A stretch of DNA of 13,928 bases from Lentisphaeria bacterium (lineage in GTDB: Bacteria > Verrucomicrobiota > Lentisphaeria > Victivallales > GWF2-50-93), in the NCBI GenBank assembly GCA_020056205.1, contig JAGVIF010000247.1, positions 1 to 13,928 on the forward strand. Direction: 5' to 3'. A model generated the notes under the pieces. It worked only from the letters and a program-made list of their open reading frames with translations. It searched no databases and was not told the origin of the DNA. The position numbers and the translations under genes were made by a program. Every line of letters starts with the position of its first letter. The first letter of the stretch is position 1. Shown piece after piece: positions 6,077-12,641 of this stretch.

Positions 6077-7177
6077 TTATTTTTTCCGCGATTTAAGCCA
6101 TGCCTCGACGAATAGGTCTATCCCTCCGTCTAAGACTGCGGCCGTGTTTCCCGTTTCAACGCCGGTTCTTAGGTCTTTCACAAGCTGATAAGGATTAAGA
6201 ACATAGGACCTTATCTGGCTGCCCCACGCGATTTCCGATTTTTGTCCGGTCAGAACATCCGCCTCTTTCTTTCTCTTTTCCTCTTCGCGTTCGTAAAGCC
6301 TAGCTCTGAGCATTTTCATTGCGGTGGCTCTGTTTTTGTGCTGCGAGCGCTCCATCTGGCAAGAGACGACTATTCCGCTCGGCAAATGTGTTATGCGAAC
6401 GGCGCTGTCGGTCGTGTTTACATGTTGTCCGCCGGCTCCGCTTGATCTGTAAGTGTCTATTTTAAGTTCTTTTTCATCAACCTCAATTTCGATGTCGTCG
6501 CCGAGTTCCGGGAAAACTTCAACGGACGCGAAGGATGTGTGCCTGCGCGCGTTGCTGTCGAACGGGGATATTCTTACGAGCCTGTGAACGCCTCTTTCGG
6601 CCATCAGATATCCGTATACGAAAGTTCCTTTTACGAGAAGGGTTATGCCTTTTATTCCGGCTTCTTCGCCGGGCTGCGAATCGAGAGTTTCGAAGACAAA
6701 GCCCTTGTTTTCAAACCATCTGCGATACATCCTCAGCAAGATGGACGCCCAGTCGCACGATTCAGTTCCTCCGGCTCCCGCGTGTATTGAAAAGTAGGCG
6801 TTGTTGCCGTCAAATTTGCCCGATAGGAAACTTAACAGTTCAAAATTTCGGAGTTCGGAAGAAATTTTTTGCCATTCCGCGTCGGCGTCCGAGAGAGCCT
6901 GCTTGTCATCGGTTTCCAGAATCAGCTCGGACAATGCGGAAAAGTCATCGCTTTGGCGTTTAACGGCGTCAAAAGACTCCAGAATTTTTTTACATAAACT
7001 GAGTTTGCCCATTTTTTCCTGCGCCTTTTCGCTGTTGTCCCAAAAATTGGGAGAGCTCATCTCCGATTCGATGCCTTCTTTTTCCTTTCGTCTGCCGACG
7101 ATATTAAGGAAATTTTCGAGGTGGGAGGCTCTGTCAAGGCAATCCGACCTGTTCTTCTTCAATTCTTCAATTGTCAT
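6077..7177 (-). CDS. prfB: Peptide chain release factor 2
   Basis: RF2 reads UGA and UAA stop codons in the ribosomal A site and triggers peptide release. The 366-residue protein has the stop-codon recognition tripeptide SPF (204-206), which separates RF2 from RF1, and the catalytic GGQ at 249-251 in SGAGGQHVNTTDSAVRITH. The region around residues 20-30 (ENFLNIVGRR), where many bacteria have an in-frame UGA and a programmed +1 frameshift, is read straight through here (CTT AAT ATC). So this copy lacks RF2 autoregulation by frameshifting. The initiation ATG at 7177 has no clear Shine-Dalgarno sequence. It heads the prfB-waaA-thiC operon and is divergent from the peptidase gene at 7251. Family assignment is certain. 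Confidence 0.97.
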   Translation of the reverse strand: MTIEELKKNRSDCLDRASHLENFLNIVGRRKEKEGIESEMSSPNFWDNSEKAQEKMGKLSLCKKILESFDAVKRQSDDFSALSELILETDDKQALSDADAEWQKISSELRNFELLSFLSGKFDGNNAYFSIHAGAGGTESCDWASILLRMYRRWFENKGFVFETLDSQPGEEAGIKGITLLVKGTFVYGYLMAERGVHRLVRISPFDSNARRHTSFASVEVFPELGDDIEIEVDEKELKIDTYRSSGAGGQHVNTTDSAVRITHLPSGIVVSCQMERSQHKNRATAMKMLRARLYEREEEKRKKEADVLTGQKSEIAWGSQIRSYVLNPYQLVKDLRTGVETGNTAAVLDGGIDLFVEAWLKSRKK

Positions 7178-7195
7178 ATTTCAATAAATTATGGT

Positions 7196-7226
7196 TTGAT
7201 TTTTCCGACAAAGCCGATAATATAAC
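7196..7226 (+). promoter_or_regulatory. Possible sigma70-type promoter for the M42 peptidase
   Basis: TTGATT (7196-7201) and TATAAC (7221-7226) are separated by 19 bases, about 25 bases before the start codon. The spacing is longer than ideal. It lies in the 73-bp divergent gap with prfB. Confidence 0.3.
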
Positions 7227-7250
7227 ACGAAAATCGTGGAGAATACAGTT

Positions 7251-8327
7251 ATGCTTCCAAAAAAGAGTGTTGATTTTCTTGAAAAACTTCTTCTTAGCTC
7301 TGGGCCTTCCGGTTTTGAGGAGGAGACGGCCTCAGTTTTTGCCTCCTATCTTAAGAATTACGCTGATGATGTCCGTAAAGATGTGACAGGGAACACGATA
7401 GCTGTTTTAAATCCCAAGTCGGATTTTAAAGTGATGATGGCCGGGCACTATGATGAAATAGGTCTTCAAGCGGTGCATATTTCCGATGAAGGTTTGATAT
7501 ATTTTCGAAATGTCGGCGGCATAGATAAGCTCACTATTCCGGGGATTGAAGTTGATATAATCACCGCCAAAGGAAAGATTCGCGCCGTGATAGGGAAAAA
7601 GCCGATACACTTGCTTGAACAGAAGGAAAAAGACGTGGCGGTTGAGCTGAAAAATATGTGGATGGACATAGGAGCGGAAAATAAAAAAGAGGCCGAAAAA
7701 ATTGTTTCCATAGGAGACCCAGCGGCATTCCGCGCGAATTTCGCAAAAATCGGGAAAAACAGGATAATGTCAAAGGGGATGGATGACAAGATAGGGGCTT
7801 TTGTCGTGGCCGAGACATTCCGCGAACTTGTCTCCGCAGGGTCTAAAATTGGAATTTACTGCGTGGGAACTGTTCAGGAGGAGCTTGGTCTCAGAGGGGC
7901 GACTACGAGCGCGTTCGGCATTGCTCCGAACGTGGGCTTCGCCGTTGACGTGACCTTTTCAACCGACACGCCGGATATTGAGAAAAAACTGATAGGCGAT
8001 ATAAGATTGGGCTCCGGGCCTGTTTTGAGCAGAAATGCGGACACAAATTCTGTTTTGCTTAGGAAGATAAAACAGATCGCGTCCAAGAAAAAAATAAAAT
8101 TTCAGGAAGAGGCCGGATTCAGGGCGAGCGGCGGCACCGACACGAGCGTGATACAACTCAGCCGGTCAGGGGTGGCCACCGCGCTTGTCAGCATCCCGAA
8201 CCGTTATATGCATACGCCCGTTGAGGTTTGCGATTTGCGCGATATAGAGGGCGCGATAAAACTGCTCAAAGAGACAATTCTTTCTCTCAAGCCGGGAGAC
8301 ACTTTTATCCCCGGAGAAGGAAAATAA
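7251..8327 (+). CDS. M42 family metallopeptidase (dodecameric aminopeptidase, TET/FrvX/YsdC type)
   Basis: M42 enzymes are cytosolic, usually tetrahedral dodecamers that trim N-terminal residues from peptides produced by proteolysis. The 358-residue protein has every expected di-metal and catalytic residue: His66 and Asp68 in AGHYDEIGL, bridging Asp178 in MDDKIGAF, catalytic Glu210 and ligand Glu211 in QEELGLRGA, Asp233 in VDVTF, and His321 in MHTPVEV. The start is placed at ATG 7251 because GGAG lies nine bases upstream; the GTG at 7236 would put that ribosome site inside the gene. Some relatives were annotated as endoglucanase or fructoselysine-operon FrvX, but the residues point to an aminopeptidase. 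Substrate preference cannot be read from sequence. One GCGAANTTCGC lies at 7734-7744. Confidence 0.93.
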   Translation: MLPKKSVDFLEKLLLSSGPSGFEEETASVFASYLKNYADDVRKDVTGNTIAVLNPKSDFKVMMAGHYDEIGLQAVHISDEGLIYFRNVGGIDKLTIPGIEVDIITAKGKIRAVIGKKPIHLLEQKEKDVAVELKNMWMDIGAENKKEAEKIVSIGDPAAFRANFAKIGKNRIMSKGMDDKIGAFVVAETFRELVSAGSKIGIYCVGTVQEELGLRGATTSAFGIAPNVGFAVDVTFSTDTPDIEKKLIGDIRLGSGPVLSRNADTNSVLLRKIKQIASKKKIKFQEEAGFRASGGTDTSVIQLSRSGVATALVSIPNRYMHTPVEVCDLRDIEGAIKLLKETILSLKPGDTFIPGEGK

Positions 8328-8340
8328 CGCGCGGATGCGG

Positions 8341-8354
8341 CGTAAATATTTACG
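8341..8354. repeat. Short palindrome resembling the outer arms of the palindromic element
   Basis: CGTAAATATTTACG is a perfect 14-bp palindrome, 13 bases after the peptidase stop codon. It equals the outer nine bases of each GTAAATATT... arm brought together without the inner arm and centre. It could be an excision footprint or chance AT-rich symmetry. Confidence 0.4.
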
Positions 8355-8376
8355 TATAGAAAAAACGCAATTTATT

Positions 8377-8404
8377 TTGTCGTTGTTGAAAAAGGGGTTA
8401 TCTT
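8377..8404 (+). promoter_or_regulatory. Possible promoter for tRNA-Leu
   Basis: TTGTCG (8377-8382) and TATCTT (8399-8404) are separated by 16 bases, 13 bases before the mature tRNA 5' end. An 8-bp inverted repeat, ATCTTGCT (8400-8407) and AGCAAGAT (8510-8517), flanks the tRNA. If that is a processing stem, transcription must begin further upstream and this promoter would be wrong. Confidence 0.3.
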
Positions 8405-8417
8405 GCTGGTTTTGAGA

Positions 8418-8504
8418 GCCGGAGTGGTGGAACTGGCAGACGCACCAGACTCAAAATCTGGCGCCCGCGAGGGCATGCGGGTTCGACTCCCGCCTCCGGC
8501 ACCA
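8418..8504 (+). tRNA. tRNA-Leu (anticodon CAA)
   Basis: Class II tRNA with a long variable arm. Acceptor GCCGGAG (8418-8424) pairs with CTCCGGC (8494-8500), followed by discriminator A and an encoded CCA (8502-8504). The anticodon stem CCAGA/TCTGG encloses the loop CTCAAAA, so the anticodon is CAA, reading UUG. The T-loop GTTCGACTC is intact. It closely resembles enterobacterial tRNA-Leu. No attachment-site duplication or integrase is visible next to it. Confidence 0.97.
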
Positions 8505-8808
8505 AATTGAGCAAGATTCCCGTTCTCGCGCCTTGTCGTTTTTGGTTTCAGAAGCAAAATCTGAAAAAAACTAAATTCTTTGAAATCTATTTAATGCACA
8601 AGGCCACTAAATAAGCGATAGATATAGTTCCGTTATTTGTCTTTTCCAAACCCTTTGCGTTTAGTAGTCGGAATTTTCGATTTTAGATTTTTAAATCGCG
8701 CAATCATCGACACTCTGACACTTTGATACTTTGATACTTTGATACTCCCGAACTTCTCATTTGGCTTAGCTTTCGATCCCGATTCCGGCCCCGACATTGA
8801 GACGATAT
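8505..8808. other. 304-bp intergenic region between tRNA-Leu and the ArsR-type gene
   Basis: No gene supported. It holds a weak AT-rich hairpin TTTCAGA/TCTGAAA (8546-8566) without a proper T-run, a loose CGATTT/AAATCG repeat (8678-8698), and the 8-bp array at 8709-8756. Both neighbouring transcripts run into it, so it probably contains termination signals that I cannot resolve. Confidence 0.6.
8709..8756. repeat. 8-bp-period array, six units in register
   Basis: Units in order are GACACTCT, GACACTTT, GATACTTT, GATACTTT, GATACTCC, CGAACTTC. The gradual drift from unit to unit, and an ending that resembles the GAACTTCC units at 3353-3368, link it to the arrays upstream of thiC's 3' end although it is 5 kb away. 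Confidence 0.7.
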
Positions 8809-9177
8809 TTAACCCCGTTTATTTTTTTTCCGCCGGCATAAATCCTCAAGATTGCATTTCATTATTTTTGAGAGGAGTTTCTCATCTTTAATTATTTTTT
8901 CATCATTCTCTAACGAAGCAATAACCCAGTTGATCGCCTTTCGGACTTCAGGTCTGCGGCTGGACGACAAGCTATAGTGCATCCAGACGCCTTCCTTTCG
9001 GCCTTCAATCAGCCTTGCCTGCCTCAGTATTGACATGTGCTTTGAAACAGTCGAGGGGGCAAGCCCGAGAAATTCGATGATCTGGCACACGCAAAGCTCT
9101 CTCTTCCTGAGCGCCATCAGCGCCCTGATTCTGTTTTCATCGGAAAGAGCCCTAGTGATATTCATAAATTCATACAT
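8809..9177 (-). CDS. ArsR/SmtB-family winged-helix repressor with a cysteine metal-binding motif
   Basis: ArsR-family dimers repress their targets and release DNA on binding metal(loid)s. The 122-residue product is nearly all one winged helix: LSDENRIRALMAL, then ELCVCQIIEFLGLAPSTVSKHMSILRQARLI as the recognition region, then the wing GRKEGVWMHYSL. ELCVC (Cys29 and Cys31) matches the thiol site of arsenite-sensing ArsR (ELCVCDL), making As(III)/Sb(III) or a soft metal the likely effector; this is inference. I prefer the ATG at 9177 because AGGAG then lies eight bases upstream; the ATG at 9183 leaves only two. No arsenic resistance gene is in the window. It lies 58 nt downstream of the kinase gene and could be co-transcribed with it. 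Confidence 0.9.
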   Translation of the reverse strand: MYEFMNITRALSDENRIRALMALRKRELCVCQIIEFLGLAPSTVSKHMSILRQARLIEGRKEGVWMHYSLSSSRRPEVRKAINWVIASLENDEKIIKDEKLLSKIMKCNLEDLCRRKKNKRG

Positions 9178-9235
9178 AGGCATATCTCCTGTATTTCGCT
9201 AATTAGAGATCATCCAAAAAAACGTAAATATTTCC

Positions 9236-10672
9236 TCACCAGGCCGGGATAGAACGGGAATCTTTTTTGTCGTCTTTTGATTTTTCTTCCTGTGGCGCCG
9301 GTTGTTCGGGAGGGGGAAGCGGTTTGACGGGGGTGTCTTCCGCGCCCTGTAATTCCGTTGCTTTTTCCGGCTCTTGGATTTCCGGTTTTTCAATTTTTAA
9401 TTTTTCGCCGGCCTTTTCTGTCCGCTTTTTATTGGCTTTTTCAGTCAGCTCAGTTGGCAGCGGAGCGGTTCGTTTTTTTTCTTTGCCGATAAGAAATTTG
9501 AACACAAGGAATATGCCGGCGCCGGAGACGGCTGCGAGGAAGAAGAGTGTTAGAATTATGATTAAAACAATTTTGAGCGAAGACCCATTTTTCTTGAGAG
9601 GCGGCAAATCTTTGTCCTTCTCAATTTTTGTCTGTTTTTCATTTGTCGGAGCGATTTTTCCGTCGGCCGCCGGATGCGCTTCGAGCGCCGTTTTGTTCGC
9701 GTCCGGTCTCGGCGTTATCGGATATTCGCCATGCATCACCTTGTCCAAATCATCTACGAGCGCCTGCCAGCTCTTTTGCCTGTCATCTTTGTTTTTCGCC
9801 ATCATGATGTGAAGAAGAGAAACAGTTTGATCGCTTACGGAGCTATTGTAATTTCTCGGATCCGGAAGAGGCTCTTGCAGGTGTTTGGTGATTATCGCCA
9901 TGGCAGTGCCCGCATCGTAGGGAACTATGCCTGTAACCATGTGGTAAAGGGTCGCGCCTAAAGAATAAATATCGGCTCTGAAATCTATGTCTCTCGCCCC
10001 GACGGCCTGTTCAGGGCTGATATAATACGGCGTTCCAACCATCATCCCCATCATTGTGAGCGCTGTGTCGTCATCAAGGCTCTTGGAAATTCCCATGTCC
10101 ATAAGCTTCGGAATTCCCTTCTTGTCAACCATTATGTTTCCCGGCTTGATGTCCCGGTGAAGTATCCTGAACTCATTCCATGCGTAGTTGAGGGCGTCCG
10201 CAATTGCCCGCGCTATTGACAAAGACTCTTTTTCGGGCATAGCCTTTCCATCTCGGAGCCTTTCTATAACCGGCTGGCCGGACACGTAAGATATTGCCAG
10301 AAAATAAATTCCGTTTTCCACTCCGGCATGAAAGGCGGTAACAATGTTTGGGTGCTCAAGTTTCGCCGTATTCCTCACTTCGCTCATAAAACGTTCAACA
10401 AACGACGAATTGGAAATGTATTTAGGGGAAAGTATTTTCAACGCCACTTTTCTGTCCAATTTCTCCTGATGAGCGAGCCAGACTTCCCCCATCCCGCCAA
10501 TGCCAAGCAATTCCTCCACCACGAATCCGCCCAGCTTTAGTCCCTTGTAAATGCCGGGTATCGGAATTTTCGACTCCTCCCCGCAATTAGGACATTTTAG
10601 AGCATCTCCGCAGAGCGTGATGTCGGCGCTTATCTCCGACTGGCAATGAGGGCATTTATAAGAAACATTCAT
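9236..10672 (-). CDS. Membrane-anchored Ser/Thr protein kinase with N-terminal zinc ribbon
   Basis: Hanks-type kinase of 478 residues. Residues 7-30 form a zinc ribbon (CPHC ... CPNC, Cys 7, 10, 27, 30). The kinase domain runs from about 48 to 315: glycine loop GIGGMGEVW (57-65), Lys79 in VALKIL, Glu98 as probable helix-C Glu, HRDIKPGN with catalytic Asp174, and DMG at 192-194 where most kinases have DFG, then GTPYYISPEQ. A basic linker, one transmembrane helix (about 360-390) and a Lys/Glu/Pro-rich tail follow, so the C-terminus is probably outside the inner membrane. All residues needed for phosphotransfer are present; DMG is a known tolerated variant. GGAG lies ten bases before the ATG. 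The gene is divergent from the LexA-like gene. Substrates are unknown. Confidence 0.94.
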   Translation of the reverse strand: MNVSYKCPHCQSEISADITLCGDALKCPNCGEESKIPIPGIYKGLKLGGFVVEELLGIGGMGEVWLAHQEKLDRKVALKILSPKYISNSSFVERFMSEVRNTAKLEHPNIVTAFHAGVENGIYFLAISYVSGQPVIERLRDGKAMPEKESLSIARAIADALNYAWNEFRILHRDIKPGNIMVDKKGIPKLMDMGISKSLDDDTALTMMGMMVGTPYYISPEQAVGARDIDFRADIYSLGATLYHMVTGIVPYDAGTAMAIITKHLQEPLPDPRNYNSSVSDQTVSLLHIMMAKNKDDRQKSWQALVDDLDKVMHGEYPITPRPDANKTALEAHPAADGKIAPTNEKQTKIEKDKDLPPLKKNGSSLKIVLIIILTLFFLAAVSGAGIFLVFKFLIGKEKKRTAPLPTELTEKANKKRTEKAGEKLKIEKPEIQEPEKATELQGAEDTPVKPLPPPEQPAPQEEKSKDDKKDSRSIPAW

Positions 10673-10724
10673 CAGCCAAAAACTCCGTTGTTATTCCATT
10701 TTTCATCGTCCAATATACTTTGCG

Positions 10725-10741
10725 TTTGCGAATTTCGCAAA
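10725..10741. promoter_or_regulatory. Extended copy of the GCGAANTTCGC palindrome in the kinase/lexA divergent region
   Basis: TTTGCGAATTTCGCAAA is a perfect 8+1+8 palindrome, the longest version of the 11-mer GCGAANTTCGC. Other exact copies: 625-635, 3600-3610, 4455-4465, 5478-5488, 7734-7744, 11878-11888, 11952-11962, all inside genes. Near copies: 5638-5648 and 11284-11294. Here it lies 15 bases before the -35 of the lexA promoter and 53 bases before the kinase start codon, where an operator would sit. Because most copies are in coding sequence, a genome-wide role is at least as likely as local regulation. Confidence 0.6.
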
Positions 10742-10755
10742 AAAAATGCCATAGA

Positions 10756-10784
10756 TTGATTTTTCGCGGTTCCCGTAGTATTCT
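10756..10784 (+). promoter_or_regulatory. Sigma70-type promoter for the LexA-like gene
   Basis: TTGATT (10756-10761), a 17-base spacer and TATTCT (10779-10784) predict a start near 10791, leaving a leader of about 19 bases before the ATG at 10810. This argues against the ATG at 10786 and the upstream in-frame codons. No clear inverted repeat of the usual LexA-box type overlaps it. Confidence 0.5.
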
Positions 10785-10809
10785 TATGTCCTTTTGTTTT
10801 GGGGGCATT

Positions 10810-11460
10810 ATGAAGGGTTTGACAAAGAAGCAGAGACAGATTCTCAATTTTATAGAAGACTTCCAGATGGAGCATGGCATGCCTCCGACGGTTTATGAAA
10901 TCGGAAATTATCTGTCTATAACCGCCCCGACTGTTTTCACTCATCTTAAAGCTCTTGGGAGAAAAAATTTCATCCGCAGGACATCAAAGGCGCGGAGCCT
11001 AGTCGTTTTAGAGTCGTATTCGAAGTTTAGGAAGGCGCCGAGAGCCCAGGTTCATACTGTTCCGTTTTTTGAGGCTCTCACATCATTTGCCGGAGAAAAA
11101 TCAGATATATTGGAGCACAAAGGCGGTTTTGTTTTTGTTGATAAAAATTTTTTCCCCCTGCATGAAGGGCAGTCGTTTTTCGCGCTGAAAATTAAAAATG
11201 ACGCGATGGCTCAGGCGGGAATTTTCAACGGAGATATTGCAATTTTTAAAACAGGCCAGGAGGCCGTCCCGGGCAGTATAGTTGCGATTTTCGCAAAAGG
11301 AGAGGGGGCTGTCGGTTTTTTCCTTCCGAACTATTCCGACAAATTAGCCGAGATTTCCGAGTCGGGAAAAAATGCGAAGTCGCGGACGTATTCCCTGAAC
11401 GAACTTAAAATATGCGGAGTTTTCGCCGGATTGATCGGATTTTTACGCAGATCGTCATAA
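10810..11460 (+). CDS. lexA: LexA-like repressor, predicted unable to self-cleave
   Basis: LexA normally represses DNA-repair genes until RecA filaments trigger its self-cleavage. The 216-residue protein keeps the N-terminal winged helix (LTKKQRQILNFIEDF, GMPPTVYEIGNYL, TVFTHLKALGRKNFI; residues 4-55). It also keeps the overall S24 fold, including AGIFNGDIAIF and a terminal VFAGLIGFLRR. The autoprotease residues are gone: the GDSM serine is Ala132 in NDAM, and the TVK lysine is Gly169 in AVGFF, aligning without gaps over VAxxxxGExxVx. Where the cleavable Ala-Gly should follow VPxx, the sequence reads VPFFEALTSF; an AG appears two residues late. I infer a constitutive or differently controlled repressor. 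The start at 10810 fits the family N-terminus and the promoter above; GGGGG lies five bases upstream. No second LexA, imuA/B or dnaE2 is in the window. Confidence 0.88.
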   Translation: MKGLTKKQRQILNFIEDFQMEHGMPPTVYEIGNYLSITAPTVFTHLKALGRKNFIRRTSKARSLVVLESYSKFRKAPRAQVHTVPFFEALTSFAGEKSDILEHKGGFVFVDKNFFPLHEGQSFFALKIKNDAMAQAGIFNGDIAIFKTGQEAVPGSIVAIFAKGEGAVGFFLPNYSDKLAEISESGKNAKSRTYSLNELKICGVFAGLIGFLRRSS

Positions 11461-11474
11461 AAACATTTCACAGC

Positions 11475-11606
11475 GTAAATATTCACCGAACCCCGCCTGC
11501 CTGTGCGCCTGCCTGCCCCGCTGGGGGCGGTAGGCAGGTGTCCGCCTGACTGCGAGCGTACTCGCTCAGACAGGCGCGCAGACAGGTACTTTCGGTGAAT
11601 ATTTAC
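11475..11606. repeat. Palindromic element, largest copy (copy 3)
   Basis: Perfect 16-bp arms at 11475-11490 and 11591-11606 enclose 100 bases in place of the 9-base centre seen at 23-31. The flanks of that centre are the same as in the 12638-12705 copy (CCCCGCCTGCCTGTGCG at 11491-11507 and CGCGCAGACAGGT at 11576-11588). Between them is an extra block (11508-11575) with further stems, including GCGAG/CTCGC around 11552-11565. It fills nearly all of the space between the lexA stop and the glycosyltransferase ribosome site. Confidence 0.8.
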
Positions 11607-11627
11607 ACGCAAAAAAAAGGAAAACCC

Positions 11628-12641
11628 ATGAAGATATTGTACGGAGTGCAGGCAACAGGCAATGGCCACATCAATAGATCCAGGGAACTTGTCATCGCTC
11701 TTAGAAAAAGAGGGATAGAGGTGGATGTCATCTTCAGCGGAAGAGACCCACAGACACTATGGGGCGTTGACGACTTTCAACCATACAGGGCGTTTCACGG
11801 TCTGAGTTTCGTTGTCAAAGACGGAAAAATAGACCACCTGCGCACCGTCCTCAAGCAAAAAATTTTCCGCTTTATCTGCGAAATTCGCAAACTCGACCTC
11901 AGGGAGTATGACATTGTAATAACGGACTTCGAGCCGATCAGCTCGTGGGCGGCGAAATTCGCGGGAAAAAAAATATTAGGCATTGGGCATCAATACGCAT
12001 TTTTTTATGACATTCCCGTGTCGCAATGCGGATTTATTGATAAATTAGTCATGCGGACATTCGCCCCCGCCGAAATCAAAATAGGACTGCACTGGGACAG
12101 TTTTGGAACCCCGATACTGCCGCCGATAATAAAAAAATTGGATGAGCCGCAAAAAATCATACGAGGGAAAATTCTCGTCTATCTGGCTTTTGAAAATCTC
12201 GGACTCATCTGTTCAACTTTGAAAAAGTTCTCCTCTTACAATTTTCATATCTACTATGACCTGAAGACGGCGTCGGAAGACGGAAATCTTTGTTTGAAGC
12301 CATTTTCCCGTGAAGGCTTTCTGAAAGACCTTTCCGAATGCGAAGGCGTAATTTGCAACGCCGGATTCGAATTGCCGAGCGAAGCCATTCAAATCGGGAA
12401 GAAAGTATTGATGTCGCCGATTCACGGCCAGTTCGAGCAGCAATCAAACGCCCTCGCAATCGAAAAACTCGGACTCGGAATGAGAATGAAAAGTATTGAC
12501 CCTGAAAAGATCGGTAAATGGCTTGACAGCAAACCCTCCGGAGGAATACGTTTCCCGCAGGTCGCCCCGGTTCTCGCCGAATGGATAGAACAACAAAAAT
12601 GGGACTCCATCCAGGAACTCAGCAAAAAACTCTGGAAGTAA
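11628..12641 (+). CDS. MJ1255/VC2487-type glycosyltransferase (GT-B fold)
   Basis: The 337-residue protein begins MKILYGVQATGNGHINRSREL, the glycine-rich start of the MJ1255/VC2487 family, which is related to MurG and monogalactosyldiacylglycerol synthase. The C-terminal half carries CNAGFELPSEAIQIGKKVLMSPIHGQFEQQSNA (about residues 243-275), the usual nucleotide-sugar donor site with a final Glu-Gln-Gln. There is no transmembrane segment; a membrane-associated cytosolic enzyme is likely. Donor and acceptor are unknown for most of this family. The start ATG at 11628 has AAGGA seven bases upstream; the GTG at 11595 lies inside the palindromic repeat. Its TAA stop is formed by the arm of the next element (GTAAATATT...). 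Two GCGAANTTCGC sites, only 74 bp apart, lie at 11878 and 11952. No sugar-synthesis neighbours. Confidence 0.9.
   Translation: MKILYGVQATGNGHINRSRELVIALRKRGIEVDVIFSGRDPQTLWGVDDFQPYRAFHGLSFVVKDGKIDHLRTVLKQKIFRFICEIRKLDLREYDIVITDFEPISSWAAKFAGKKILGIGHQYAFFYDIPVSQCGFIDKLVMRTFAPAEIKIGLHWDSFGTPILPPIIKKLDEPQKIIRGKILVYLAFENLGLICSTLKKFSSYNFHIYYDLKTASEDGNLCLKPFSREGFLKDLSECEGVICNAGFELPSEAIQIGKKVLMSPIHGQFEQQSNALAIEKLGLGMRMKSIDPEKIGKWLDSKPSGGIRFPQVAPVLAEWIEQQKWDSIQELSKKLWK

Noticed and set aside
8418..8504. tRNA-Leu as an integration site for a genomic island
   Set aside because: No direct repeat of the tRNA 3' end and no integrase gene in the window.
8372..8557. Minus-strand open frame of 61 codons
   Set aside because: It is the antisense of tRNA-Leu; the GGSRTRMPSRAPDFESGASAS-like string is a familiar false protein from tRNA genes.
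8546..8566. Hairpin TTTCAGA/TCTGAAA after tRNA-Leu as a terminator
   Set aside because: AT-rich stem without a T-run on the plus strand; not convincing.
10810..11460. LexA-like gene as a pseudogene
   Set aside because: Frame intact over 216 codons, good promoter, conserved winged helix and hydrophobic core; only the catalytic positions have changed.
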